Assembly: GCA_026419785.1 (NCBI GenBank)
Contig: JAODTK010005768.1
Location: 124,001 to 188,000, forward strand
DNA length: 64,000 nt
Direction of reading: 5' to 3'
Source of the DNA: Sclerodactyla briareus
Taxonomy: Eukaryota > Echinodermata > Holothuroidea > Dendrochirotida > Sclerodactylidae
Shown here piece after piece: positions 1-11,097 of the stretch. The number at the start of each line of letters is the position of its first letter. Position 1 is the first letter of the stretch. The notes under the pieces were generated by a model that was given only the letters and a program-made list of their open reading frames with translations, did no database searches and was not told the DNA's origin. The translations under genes and the position numbers were made by a program.

Positions 1-200
1 TGACCTCAGATGACTTCTGACCTGACCCCAAAACAATAGGGTTCATCTACTCATCATGGGGAACACACATGCCAAGTATGAGCTTCATCCATCCAGTGGG
101 GTCGCGTTATCGTGTTACAAAGCCAGCGTTACATACACACATACATACATACATACATACACACACACTGTCATGACTGCATCAAAAATCACCTAAATGA
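1..200 (+). repeat. 3' end of a ~300 bp repeat unit with (CATA)n/(CA)n tail
   Basis: Holds the typical core of the window's ~300 bp family (dinucleotide-rich 'gacctgaccccaaaacaat', 'accaagtatgagcttcatcc' with small changes, 'ttatcgtgtt'). It then runs into a (CATA)n/(CA)n tract at about 127-172 and the sequence 'tgactgcatcaaaaatc'. This is the same right end seen at 32450, 36434, 48420 and 55856. The left part of the unit lies outside the window. Confidence 0.75.
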
Positions 201-822
201 TGCAAAGTGGCCTCAACTTTCTGTTGTTCACCAGATGTAGTCTGCATCCACATTAACAAAATCTAACAAATCTCGGAAAATTAGTGAGCCCCAGTCATGT
301 GGTGCGCTAACATGGAAAAATATTCTTACAAGTTGGGCAAAGACAAAACCATAGTACCTCTCATTTGTAATTACTACCCTACGATATGGCGATTCCATTA
401 GGTACCCTATGATATGACATTAAGGGAATAGCTGATCTAAATCTCCATCATGATAAGGCTAGGGATCCCTAGATGCGGATATAGTGTGCGGTACAGATGT
501 AAAGTTAACAGTTATGCAAGGGTGAATCATTTTTCAGAAGGGATTGAACTGTATAAAGAGATGAAAAGACCATGAGTTCCAAGCAACTCAGGAATAAGGG
601 CAATAAATTGTCAGTGTGAGAATCAGGTATGATGTCCCTTGTGCAGTGCACAATTGTCTGGTACAATGCACCAATCCTATTTCTAGGCATGAGCTGAAAC
701 AAATTGTGATTTGCTGGGGCATAGTCCTTCAGAAGCAGCAGTGCACTAGTACATGAGTCACAGAATCACACATTTTAAAACTCAACCCACTACACTGGCT
801 CAACCTCCCAAGCAGTAGTTAC
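201..822. other. intron sequence, nothing recognised
   Basis: Lies downstream (minus-strand sense) of the exon at 823-894. No further exon of the oxidase gene, RNA gene or clear element end is seen. The short open frame at 505-702 has no family resemblance. Confidence 0.5.
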
Positions 823-894
823 CTGGAAGACTTGTGTACTCTTGAATGTTTTATGTCGGTGGCCACTGACGGCACTCTCGAAACTGGGAGGCAC
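823..894 (-). CDS. XDH: xanthine dehydrogenase-like exon, linker before the molybdopterin domain
   Basis: A 72 bp exon in phase 0 at both ends, on the minus strand, bounded by 'ttttgcag' before position 894 and 'gtaactac' after 823. It encodes 24 residues, VPPSFESAVSG...FKSTQVFQ. In this family the segment after the FAD domain has a 'SA' motif followed by a K/R-S-T-Q-x-F/Y-Q motif just before the E-V-P start of the molybdopterin part, and this matches. It is the most 3' exon seen; the gene continues past the left end of the window. The match is short, so identity rests on order (it follows the FFFKFY exon), phase and splice sites. No frame break is visible. Confidence 0.65.
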
Positions 895-1605
895 CTGCAA
901 AATATCTGCCTGTATCAATTAAACAATTAAGCAGTGTAATTGTAGTATGTTGGTAACTTCAGTTCAACTGTTAGTGCAAAATTGGTTAGTGCACTCAACG
1001 GATTCACTAAAGGGACCTGATTGGCTACTAGATGTTGTGATCAACTGACAAAATTGATACCCCCAATATTCTCAGTTCTGTATACTTGCATCCTTATGTG
1101 CTATTGGCAAACCTAAACCCATCAAAGTAAAGAACAAAGGCTTGCTCTTTCAACCACCGAAATCATTTGAATGTCTTGGCCACCTGATATGACATTGGAG
1201 GTTCTGGGGTATTGGGCGATGTTTGGTCATTGGGGGCTTGGGGTATTGGGCAATGGTTGGTCATGAAAATTATCAAATCCATAGCATGAACAGAGAGATT
1301 TATATGAAAATAAATGGATTTAATTGAACTGGTTCCTTTTGCCAGGGAAAACCATTTAGGGTTCAAACTGGTCCAGAAATTCATTCCAGATATCATCTTT
1401 ATACTTTGTTACATATTAAGAGCACATTTGCGAGCCGCGGTCAGTCCCCAGCATGCCCATTTGAAGAAGATAGAAATACCATAGATAGCATCACAAAAAT
1501 CTTGGCATGAGTGCCTTCAACTTCATGGATACGGGTGGCTAGCGATGCTCCTCACCTCACTCATTGAATAATCTGATAAGATAGCGGACAGAAAATACAC
1601 ACATA
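895..1605. other. intron sequence, nothing recognised
   Basis: Ordinary AT-rich intron between the exons at 823-894 and 5426-5591. A short tandem motif around 1200-1265 ('ggggtattgggc' twice) is the only local repeat I see. Confidence 0.5.
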
Positions 1606-2345
1606 ACACAGTTGCCAATTTCATTGCCGTGTGTTCATAGTGGCAAGATCCCAAATGCTAATTTGACTGCCCTAGCATATTTCATTGCCCCATAAAGACG
1701 TAATGTTTCTTCTTTCTACTTCATTTAGGGACCAATGCAACAAAAAGTAATAATTCAAGGGCTTAGGAGATGGGGATGGCAAGGCTCATTAACCAGAAAC
1801 ATGAACAGCTTGTCTTGTGTTAAGACCGATGATACTTGATATTCCCGATTACCTGCTGCGTTATGTACACCACTCGTGGATTCTGCAGTGTGCCCATCAA
1901 CAAGCACCTACTCTAGGGTTTGTGTTTGTGTTGTATCATGGATTGTCCAATTGCAATCTGCTTCCAAAAATGGATGAAGCCAATCACAACGCTGACAGGG
2001 AACACCACCCCGCTCCGGATATTCAAATAGGTCCGTGAATGGTTGGACCGTAACAGCTGTTACCACATGTGAAATCGAGGATTGCCGGTTAGCAGTTTGA
2101 CAATTCAAACATGGTTCTTCTCACATGACCATGCCCACATTTTGGTAATTTGGACAAGATGATTATCAGAGTCGTTGGGCTGCATAGGTTTGTTGTGTAG
2201 ACAGATAAGAAAAACGGCTTAAAGAAGGCTCTAAAACGATTAAAAAAAAATCGTCTTAATCGCCAAGACTGGCAATTGGGCTTTTCGCGGTACATAGCAT
2301 GTTCCAGGATGGTAACCTCTCCGAGCAGTCTTGGTATATACTTGT
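1606..2345 (+). repeat. copy 1 of a local duplication, interrupted by a MITE
   Basis: 1606-1809 and 2273-2345 together match the uninterrupted copy at 2463-2730. Shared landmarks are 'gttgccaa', 'tggcaagat', 'catttaggga', 'gatggcaaggctcattaacc', 'agaaacatgaacagc' and 'caattgggctt'. In copy 1 the last two landmarks are separated by about 460 bp; in copy 2 they are adjacent. Confidence 0.75.
1810..2272. mobile_element. MITE-like insertion seen by comparison with its empty copy
   Basis: An insertion of about 463 bp splits a duplicated sequence whose other copy (2463-2730) lacks it. The ends are imperfect inverted repeats: left 'gtcttgtgttaagaccgat', right (read on the minus strand) 'gtcttggcgattaagacgat'. 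No transposase is encoded, so it is a non-autonomous DNA element. The superfamily is not clear, and no convincing target duplication beyond a base or two is visible. Confidence 0.55.
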
Positions 2346-2462
2346 TACTCACTTTGCTCATGAAATACCCTGATGTAGATAGTCAGCATCTTGAATGTGG
2401 CAATCAGAGTCATGACCAAAAAAAAGTATACATGAATGACAAAAAAAGTATACATGAATAAC

Positions 2463-2730
2463 AAGTTGCCAAGTTCATGCCGTCTGTCCACCATGGCAAG
2501 ATACCTAATGCTAAAATTTGACTGAACTACATATTTTCATGGCTCAGAAATAATTGGTGATGATTCTTTTTTTCTACTGCATTTAGGGAACAATACGACA
2601 AAAGGGCTTCAGGAGATGGTGATGGCAAGGCTCATTAACCAGAAACATGAACAGCCAATTGGGCTTGTTAGGGTACACAGCATGGTCAGGGCAGTGTGAT
2701 CTCTAGAGCAGTCCTGTATCATTTTAACAA
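2463..2730 (+). repeat. copy 2 of the local duplication (uninterrupted)
   Basis: Tandem partner of 1606-2345, with many point changes and small indels, so the duplication is not recent. It serves as the empty site for the insertion at 1810-2272. Confidence 0.75.
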
Positions 2731-3379
2731 TGCATATCCCTAGGTTAAAACCTTTGATCGGTAGGAATGTTTTGGTATTGTTCACCCCCTCTCCGAAATA
2801 TATAACACAGCCATGTACAATGGTAGTAAACATCAAATATGCTATTTTGGTGTATATATCTCGTTATTTAGGAAACCCAAACCTCAGTAGGAATTCAGCC
2901 TATTCGGTTCGAAAACAGAAGACAATTCTGTATGCACATGTGGCCCCCGTGATGTCACGGAGTAACCAAGGACCCTGTGTAATACCGAGTTATTCAAACT
3001 GTCATTTTTACCCACCTCCGAGGGACAGGGAACTAACCATTAAGCTCTGATTGAAAACTCACAAATTTGTGCACAAGATAAATAGATGATTATAAATTTC
3101 ATATATGAAAATATTACTAATACTTCTCTGATATAATGGTGCAAATTATCATCATTAACTGTGTGGAGTAATTGGGCAACCTTTGCTTTACTTCTGGTGA
3201 TGTCACAGTTAGGAGGATTTCATTTAGGTGAAATTAATAACTCAACAAGTGAACGTGCCAAAATCTCCAAATTTTGGTTGTAGGGTTTGACATGTCCTCT
3301 TCATCTGTACCAGTTCAAAGATTATCTGTTGCATGGACCATTGTATTTAAAGGCACCCCCCTGAACCATGTGTCACTAC
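2731..3379. other. intron sequence, nothing recognised
   Basis: No gene, element end or tandem structure seen. The open frame at 2730-3050 (+) has no recognisable motif. Confidence 0.45.
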
Positions 3380-4850
3380 CTCTAGTAGCCAGTCCTGCTC
3401 ACCTGCCCAACGATCTGCCCGTTACCAGTTGGCGGGACAGGCTGCCAGGAAGGTTTCACTACCTCCAGTAGACACTCATACTTACCCTGCTTCAGTTACA
3501 GTTGGCTGGGACGGCTGCCAGGAAGGTTTCACTACCTCCAGTAGACAATTCGCTCACCTGTCCACCAATCCTGCCAGTTGCAGTTGGCTGGGACCGGCTG
3601 CCAGGCAGTTCACTACCTCCAGGTAGACAATCCTACTTACCCTGCTCAGTTTACAGTTGGCGGGGCGGTGCCAGGATTTCACTGACTCCAGTAGACACCT
3701 AATCACCCTGCCCTGTTCACAGTTGGCTGGGGCAGCAGGCTGCCAGGAAGGATTTCAACTACCCAACCTCTCAGTAGACAATCCTGTCAACCCCTGCCCA
3801 GTTTACAATTGGGCTGTGACAGGCTGCCAGGGAAGTTCATCACATAAACTCAGGTGGACAATCCTGCTTACCCTGCTCAGTTTACAGTTGGCTGGGGCAG
3901 GGTGGGCCAGGAAGGTTTCACTAACTCAGGTGGGACATCCAACTCACCCTGCCTGTTACAGTTGGCGCGGCAGGGTGCAGGGAAGGTGTCAATAGTCAGG
4001 TGGACAATCCTGCTCACCCTGCCCAGTAAAGTTCGCGCTGGGGCCGGCTTTCAGGGAAGGTTCATACATCCAGTAGACAATCTACTCACCCGGCCCAGTG
4101 TATACAGTTGGTTGGGGCAGGCTGCAGGAAGGTTTCAATACCTCCAGTAGACAATCCTACTTACCCTGCAAGTTTACTGTGGCTGGGCAGGCTGTCAGGA
4201 AGGTTCAACTACGCTCCAGTATACATCCTACGTCAAGCCGCCCAGTGTTACAGCTGGCTGGGCCAGGCTTGAGCCCCAGTGAAGGTGGTCAAGCACCTCG
4301 TCACGTAGACAAGCCTGCTCACCCTGGTCCCAACCAATCCTGCCCCAGTTGGCCATTGCTGGGACAGGCTGCAGGAGGTTTCACTACCTCCAGTAGACTG
4401 CCGCTCACCCTCTGGTCTACCAATCTGCCCAGTTGCAGTGGGCCGGGACAGGCTGCCAGGAAGGTTGTTCATGCTACCTCCAGGAGACATCCTGTTCGTC
4501 TCCTGCCTGCCCACCAATCCCGCCCAGTTTGCAGTTGGCTGGGACAGGCCTGCCATGAAGGTTTCACTACCCACCGTCCGTAGACATCCGCTCACCGCTG
4601 CCCACAATTCCCGCCCAGTTTGCAGTTGGCTGGGACAGGCTGCCATGAAGGTGTTCACTACGCGGTCCATAGACAATCCTACTCACCACTGCTCGCTGGT
4701 TTACAGGTTGGCTGGGGCAGGCCTGCAGGAGGTTTCACTACCTCAACCATGTGCAATCCTACTCACCCTGCCCAGTTTACAGTTGGCTTGGGAGCAGGCT
4801 GCCAGGAAGGTCACAGCCGCTACTATCGGGATTGTGCAGCATATCACTAG
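3380..4850 (+). repeat. minisatellite, ~70-90 bp unit, about 18 copies
   Basis: A tandem array whose unit reads roughly 'ctcaccctgcccagttt', 'acagttggctgggacaggct', 'gccaggaaggtttcactacc', 'tccagtagacaatcctg'. The marker 'gtagacaat' (or a variant) recurs near 3469, 3540, 3622, 3692, 3773, 3853, 3929, 4000, 4072, 4146, 4219, 4305, 4394, 4479, 4579, 4668 and 4750, giving spacings of about 70-100 bp. Copies differ mainly by 1-3 base indels. Long open frames here are by-products of the repeat, not genes. Confidence 0.92.
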
Positions 4851-5425
4851 TTAGTAAAATGCAATGAATTCCACGCCAAGATTAGATGTGGTCAAAGTGT
4901 TGCCTACTACAGATTGAAGGTGAGAACACTGAGGTAACCAATTTGTGCTGCTTTTGATAGCCTGTTCGAACCACGATTTAAACCTAAGGCTTTTGGTATA
5001 CAGGTGAAAGAATTATTGCAGCGTATCATGGCTAACTGATGGAGAGTTGGTGCATAGGACATGAACAGGCCCGAGTTGCTGGATCAGAGGCAGCCAGCTG
5101 GTGGCTTGAGCTAGTAGGCCGATAGCATGTGTGAGCCAGCAAGCTAGTGGAGCTAGCAGCCTATAGCATGTGTAAGTGATGAGTGAGGGGAGTGAACTGA
5201 TTGGGGAGAGGTGAGTGAGTGAGGAGGAGGGATTTTGAAAGGGGGAAGATTGATCAGCTCGTGCAAAACTTTAAATTTATCTGATCGCCCGCTTGAACCT
5301 GCGTTGGAATTCGGTCTTCCTCAGATATGTGGCCACTTCAGACCTAATACCTGTGGGAAGGGGAGCGACTTTTCTGTGGTGCAAACCTTGTAGGATACTG
5401 ATGTTGATTTCTTTTGTGTGAGTAC
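4851..5425. other. intron sequence, nothing recognised
   Basis: Intron between the exons at 823-894 and 5426-5591. Around 5095-5175 there is a small local repeat ('gagctagtaggccgatagca' and 'gagctagcagcctatagca'). Confidence 0.5.
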
Positions 5426-5591
5426 TTGCCTCAATACTGGTATTCTGTTTGTTCAGCTCCCCAGAACCTGGAGGTAGAATTTGAAGAAGAACGCAAGCAA
5501 CAGGGACTGTCTGTACACCTCCGCTGCCCCCAGGGACCCCTGGTGTAGAAGCGAGTTCTCCTGTAAGACCCCTGGCTTCTTCCAATAGTGA
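5426..5591 (-). CDS. XDH: xanthine dehydrogenase-like exon, end of FAD domain (FFFKFY)
   Basis: A minus-strand exon encoding SLLEEARGLTGEL...PGVPGG, then EVYRQSLLLAFFFKFYLQV, then LGELNKQN. The pattern P-G-A-P-G-G ... R-x-S/T-L ... S/A-FFFKFY closes the FAD domain of xanthine dehydrogenases. The three pieces lie in different frames. The first change is at a run of five G (two bases short of an in-frame run) and the second at a run of four G (one short). Both look like homopolymer contractions, although a real pseudogene cannot be excluded from one window. Acceptor 'gagaataaag' precedes 5591. The donor is uncertain: 'gtactcac' after 5426 is preferred, and a second candidate lies after 5387. 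Confidence 0.8.
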
Positions 5592-6836
5592 CTTTATTCT
5601 CCATTGCTTCGACAAAACAGCAAAGTAAATTAGTATAATTGTTTGAGCGTACTCAGGACAAGAGAGTAATCAATGTCCTATGGCCTGTTGAAGTTTGTCC
5701 CATAACTCTTCATCAGTGGGCAAGAAGCTCACAGACACGTACTATTGTTTTTTTGGATGATATTTCATGGCCAATCTACATATACAATGTTACACACAAA
5801 GTGACTAGATTATGGAGAAAGTACGTGTCTCTCTTTGGTTATTTCCAAGAAGACAGGCAAGGCAGGAAAATACAGTCGACATATTCTCTTGTTCGCCCTG
5901 TGCCCGCACATCACTAACTGATCATCTGCGGAATCGCACCCCTGATCTGGGATCATTTTTATACTAATTTTTGGCGTAGCTTACCGACAGTACTTTTTTT
6001 CTTGCTCTTCAAATTGTTTGAAGTCTCCTTGCTTGCATAATTTATTAACTACAACTTTCCTTTTAGATTGATTTTTTAATAATACTAATCAGAATAGGGT
6101 ATTTGCGATAATGGAATCGCTGGGGTTTGTAGAAATGAAATATTGCACCTGACAACCTGGTAAGATTATTGTCCAGCTAGTATAGCTACCTAACATCCCG
6201 GTACTCACTTCAAATTTCATGTCCCCAATTTACATCTTGGGTGGAGTAGAGAAGGACAATGGAGATAAATGTCTCATCACGGGCAACAGAAAAGAGCTGA
6301 TCCTCTCCCTTCAGATTCATATCTCACATGCAACAAATGCATAGCCAACCTCTTGGAGGTCCAACCCCCCTTCCAATATCCCAACACGCCACATTGTTTG
6401 CAGGGTGGTGTCTGGCCAAATTTCCAACAGTTTGTCTCTCTCTTTGTGTCTAGCGACATAAATTGGCATTTAATTTGCCAATAGGAGGAACTAAACCATT
6501 CACGAGGCAGCCTTCTCCAATTCCTAGCTCTGTGCTGCTCATACATCTTGACCGATTATTTTTGATTACTGAATGTGATGATCAAGCTAAGATTATCAGC
6601 CCAAGATTTTTCGAATAATCGAGATGATTTCATTTGATGAGCTGATAATTTTCAGCCGGTACGCCTAGTCTATGGAATGCCTGATTTCGGTGATAGACGG
6701 TGTTAGAAATCTGATCTTCAATGATTATCTTGTGTATTATCAGATATCAACCGATTCTTTGCTATATTTGTCGATAATCCTTAATCTAATTGTATATTCA
6801 TCTTGCCATATGAGGCCACTGCCTAATGACAGAAAC
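5592..6836. other. intron, nothing recognised
   Basis: Ordinary AT-rich intron between two exons of the oxidase gene. Open frames at 5639-5917 and 6269-6546 show no family motif. Confidence 0.5.
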
Positions 6837-6902
6837 CCTCCATTCCCTGAGTGGTGGTCCATAGTTTTTCTTGGCCATGACGGGTTGTTGGAGCCATCCC
6901 GC
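6837..6902 (-). CDS. XDH: xanthine dehydrogenase-like exon, FAD domain (GGMAPTT)
   Basis: A minus-strand exon that starts after 'acctgtaatag' and ends before 'gtttctg'. It encodes (G)GGMAPTT, then VMAKKNYGP, then LREWR. The motif G-G-M-A-P-T-T followed by V-M-A is a hallmark of the FAD domain in xanthine dehydrogenases. The next exon (5591 downward, SLLEEARGL) joins after W-R in the position where the family has W ... LL ... L. One extra C in the run 'accc' separates the GGMAPTT and VMAKK frames; without it the exon is two bases plus 21 codons. Splice phases at both ends agree with this. Confidence 0.65.
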
Positions 6903-9816
6903 CTATTACAGGTAAACGTTCTTCCCCAGTATCCGCTGCCCCTGATGAAACAGCACCTCATGCCACTTTTACTAGGCACTGTCATCCTCTCGTCTCGGAG
7001 ACTGCTGCTTGAATCAAATATGAACTCGTTCTAGTGAAATGGAACCATTTAGAATGATTGTAATTCAAAGCAATTGTTTGACAGAGAATCAATGTTTCTT
7101 CTCATATAAATCTTCAAAGTTCGATTGTAACTTCTAATAGTAAAGCGAGTTGTAAACCCTACAACAATGTTCTCCAGTGACTTTGATTTCGATTTTTTAA
7201 AAAAAATTCTTTCGGGTTCAGGAAAAATAACAAGCAAGGCTCCTCAAAGAACCCTTGGCCATAGTGACGTGAATGCGCACTAGCAATAACTGGCCTTTAT
7301 CTTTGACTAGTGCCAATATTATCGAGGAAGGGGTGTATATTCTCAATTTCTCCCGTGACTGTCTGTGTCATTTTGTCCCTCTCCGGCGGGTATGATCATT
7401 GAAATCGAGGAAATCCACCACTTTTCTCGGAACCTGGAGGGACAGAAAGATTTCAATTCCACACGAGACTATTGCAAAATTCCATCATGAACTCCAGCAG
7501 TGTGGCACTAAGAATTTTTTGGGTGGGAATTCCCTCCCAGAATTTTTTTGGGAGGGATTTTTCAAAATCTAGGAGGGACCCTTACTTCCCACCCAAACCG
7601 GGCCATTTTTCGCACAAGTTTGTCGGGCGGCGCAAAAATAACTTTGTTAACTAAAACCTCATGACTGCCCTGTGGTAACGACATTTTATACTACATCCTC
7701 ACAATAACGAACTATGCCCACTCCGAATAAGCCTAGTTTAGTGGTTGGTCGTGATTGAGACTACATACCTGGTATCTGAGGATATTTTCAAATCCTACAG
7801 CACCGAAAAATGGGGTACCATATATCCCGAAAGGAAAACGGCAATATATCATCGCAATTTTTCTGATCCTCATTTATGTTGCATATGGCAAATTGTGATT
7901 TGCAGGACAAATGTACAAAATCTATTAATTCCAGACGGTAGGACTATGTGTCAAATTGACTATCACTTGGTACATGAGCCCAGTTCAGCCTGAACACTGT
8001 GAAATCCACTGTTCTGAAGACACCTCATGTAAAAATGTGCTTCAGACTTTGGTGAAAAGTATTAATAATTAACCCATTTACATGTCGTGTTCCACCAGTT
8101 GATCGTTATGGAAAAAAATCAGATTGACTTGTCAATTACACGTTATTTACAGGTGATGTGCTACCAGAAGCACCATGGTCAAAAGAATTTGTAACCTGTG
8201 AGTTTCTTGATGAAATGTCAAGAGAAGCAACTAGTTGCTCAATTATAATACCCACATGCTGTGTTCATACTGTCTGACGGATAGTAAACAGTGTTGCTCT
8301 CCCATGTCTTGCACGTTGAACGATGTATGGCATCCAAACATCGTTGCCTAAGATTCGATCGACGTCAACTTATATGAGGGAACTATAACTGGTAGGGTGG
8401 CGACGGTTATACGGGTTGTATCGTTATTATTGGTACCGGTACTCGCAGCACTGTTAGTATCGCCAGCACCAAATGCACAAATACTATTGAACGGTACTGG
8501 CGGGACATTACCGGTATTGGCTTACAAATCCCGGTACTAATTGAAATTACCAAAATCCAGTGGTGTATTTTTGCTGATCCCAGCCGCCGCATACATCGCA
8601 ACTTTATATGCGATCTGTTAAATTGATAAAAAATGCTCACGCTGTATTGCGAACTGTGTATTTGCATTATTGCAATATTCCAAGCCGATGACCGGGAGAT
8701 CGCAGCCCTACCTTATTATTATACGCTAACATGCAAAGACTGATGTTGAAAGACTCACTCGCCCAATGCTGCTGCACTACTTTTCAACATAGCCGCCCTT
8801 GGAACACGTAGTTCTCACATATGTGTCACGAGCGAGCATTAAATGTGCTCCCAAGTCCCACTGCACGCTACACCACGATACAAAATATACGAGACCGACG
8901 AGCAACGAAACTCTCGCACACACTTAATTCAGTAGGATATTCCCATAGACTCTATGATAAGGAGTGGACTTTATTACGATCGTCGAATTCAGCGATACTG
9001 CAAATAATCTGCTTTAGTCTACAAATTCTTGGAATGAAGGAACGTGATCAAGTAGACAGTCGGTTCATACATGAACGGTTTAGCATTGATTTGGTGGTTT
9101 TTACGACTAATTTTAGATCTGCCTTGCTTCGGTTTCCTCCTTGCTAAAATATCACATTTACGCTACGTTCGGTCCTACTGGTAATGTGCATTAGCGACCT
9201 GTTTCCATTTCATGGGGCGGGCTTGTACATATACGTCCGTACGTAGGGAAGACTGTAGTAGTTATAACATGTATTTTTGCCTGCGTACTAGTACTACGGT
9301 ACTACCAGCGCGACAGCCGTCACATGCATGTGCTGTTTGTCATACGTAGCCTACGTTGTCCTGAATTCTTCTCAGCTATCTATCGATATAGGAACCGCGC
9401 AACCCTATGTATACACCCAACTATTTTTGCATTCCTTCCTTGGTTGAGAATCTTGCGGGAAATTCAAAAACCCTACGCACACAATTTTATTCTCTGCGGG
9501 ATCCTGGCTGCGTATGCGGGAAATCCTGCAATCCCGTGGGCCTCAGCGCGAACACTGCCCTCCGGAACCCCATAAGTCACTGCCTTAACAGCAGAACCAT
9601 GAATGAAGCCCAAGACCTCGCCTACCACAACTGCAAGACAAAGCCACTTAAGGTGAAAACTTCCGTGACTGCTGGATTCCGGACCCGGAATGTTTGCTTG
9701 CAAAGCGTCACTGTCACCCCTCTGTCATGTCCTTCATACTAACACAATGCAGTAAGCTACTCACTGTTTTTTGACAACCCAACCCTTCCATGAATGGGTC
9801 AAACATCTAACAGCAG
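6903..9816. other. intron sequence, an expected FAD-domain exon not found
   Basis: The family would need at least one exon here (the 'FKQ..RR..D' segment), between 10069 and 6902. I did not find it. A strong acceptor-like 'tggctttgtcttgcag' near 9625 (minus) precedes an open frame ending in VTYG, but its sequence is not convincingly related. 8380-8560 is rich in 'ggtaccgg'-type motifs. Confidence 0.4.
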
Positions 9817-9838
9817 CCCCCCCCCCCCCCCCCCCCCC
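9817..9838 (+). repeat. poly-C tract, 22 bases
   Basis: Uninterrupted C run followed by 'tctctacccc'. Similar long C or G runs occur near 23861, 29876, 44680, 50763 and 63001. Confidence 0.95.
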
Positions 9839-10068
9839 TCTCTACCCCATAGAGAACCCTGGATGGGCCACAACGTAGCCAGACTGGAACATACACTGAG
9901 CACAGTTCGCCAGTGGGAATAAAAGAACCCTGGCATCCCAATGGTAAGGTTAATGCCCTAGACTCAGCCCATTGGCCTGTCTGCGAAGCTACCTTACTTC
10001 AATTTCGACCTCACAAAACCAAAACCATAAAAACTACCTGATCTAATGTGCTGTTGGTCTTACTTTAC

Positions 10069-10176
10069 TTTAGCTGTCATGGGATGAAGACCTCAGAGAT
10101 GATCACTCATCAGCTCTCGTGTTCTTTTTTCCCGGTAGCCAGTGGAAATTATCATCTATTGGTACAATTCTTGATC
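10069..10176 (-). CDS. XDH: xanthine dehydrogenase/aldehyde oxidase-like exon, FAD domain
   Basis: A minus-strand exon after 'tctttcccag' (acceptor at 10177-10178) and before 'gtaaagtaag'. It encodes (G)SRIVPIDDNF, HWLPGKKNTRADE, then, after a frame change, VIISEVFIP. The order R-x-V-x-(L/M)-(D/N) ... F ... (L/P)-x-E-(V/I)-(L/I) ... S-x-x-I-P is the family's FAD-domain segment that follows SVGGN. The match is looser than for other exons and closer to aldehyde oxidase variability. Frame breaks sit at a run of G (gag/gtg) and a run of C, each one base short. Its start phase completes the split glycine of the exon ending at 10995. Confidence 0.6.
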
Positions 10177-10920
10177 CTGGGAAAGACATGAATTTTCACT
10201 GAAGATCTTTCGAGCTGACCAACCTAGAACGCATATCTTCTATCCACCCGATGATGGGTGGGCCAATAGCAGAGCGCATGTTCACCCGATCCTGGGTATG
10301 TAACCCATTGCACCAAAAAACACAGACACTCCACTCAAAGATTTCATTCAAAGTTTACTACTCCTCCTGGTTTTCGTGCATGTGTGGCTAAGATAAGAAA
10401 AAGGGACGATCCACCTCTTAGTGAAGAATCAACGGGTAATAATCGTATACCAAACTTCACCTCAGCTAGCAAATATGTTCCCAACTCTCCAGGTTTGACA
10501 GACCAGCTACTGACAACTCAAGAATAGAACAGAACTTATTCCTCCAATTGGGCCATAATCAGTTTTCTCGCATCACCTGTGATAAAAACATTGGTTTGCA
10601 ACCCCAAGTGAAATATACCAAACTTCAAGCTTCAAATATTGTTTCCATCTTACAAAAACCTGAAGAATATAAATAATATATCATATAACCTATGATTAAA
10701 ATCAAGTGGTCTGCACTACCCATAATTGTCTTGCCATTTTATTTTTTTATCGTGCAATCATTGTGGACTTCATATTTCATTGCTTCTGTGTTCAAGTTCA
10801 TCTGTGTGTTTTTTAAAAACATTTAAGGGTCCTATGTTCATGTCTGTTTCATGTCTCACTCATTGTTCTTCATCTTGCCACTCCATTACGAGCACTTGTG
10901 CAATTTCATAACTGGACTGA

Positions 10921-10955
10921 ATAAAGTTCATCTATCTATCTATTTATTTATATCT
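10921..10955 (+). repeat. (ATCT)n/(ATTT)n microsatellite after an 'ataaagttc' stretch
   Basis: 'actgaataaagttcatcta' passes into 'tctatctatctatttattta'. A tail like this is common at 3' ends of non-LTR retroelements or SINEs, so 10700-10955 may be a short retroelement end. No coding part is visible. Confidence 0.5.
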
Positions 10956-10994
10956 GCCATTGGGAGCAGACAACAAAATACACCAACATTTTAC

Positions 10995-11097
10995 CTCTGC
11001 TGCGGACATCCACAGTTGAGTGTGCTGTTAACTGGACATCAGAAGAGGTATCCATGTCAGATATGGGGCTCCCAGTGGCAATATTACCTCCAAGAGA
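10995..11097 (-). CDS. XDH: xanthine dehydrogenase/aldehyde oxidase-like exon, FAD-binding SLGGNI
   Basis: A 103 bp minus-strand exon between 'gtccaaacag' and 'gtaaaatg'. It encodes SLGGNIATGSPISDM, then a 19-residue divergent stretch, ending ...VRSRG with the glycine codon split (phase 1). S-x-G-G-N-I ... T-x-S-P-I-S-D is the FAD-contacting motif of this family, which also has a basic S-R/K-G just before the next segment. The residues after SD (usually LNP plus a hydrophobic run) are replaced by DTSS and a polar stretch, so this copy is unusual. No frame break. Confidence 0.75.

Noticed and set aside
3429..4854. Overlapping open frames on both strands (up to 161 codons)
   Set aside because: They follow the minisatellite unit and repeat the same short peptide; no gene signal.
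9473..9703. Possible missing oxidase exon near 9625 with a good acceptor
   Set aside because: The peptide VGEVLGFIHGSAVKAVTYG does not align with the expected F-K-Q ... RR segment, and the reading frame runs on into simple repeats.
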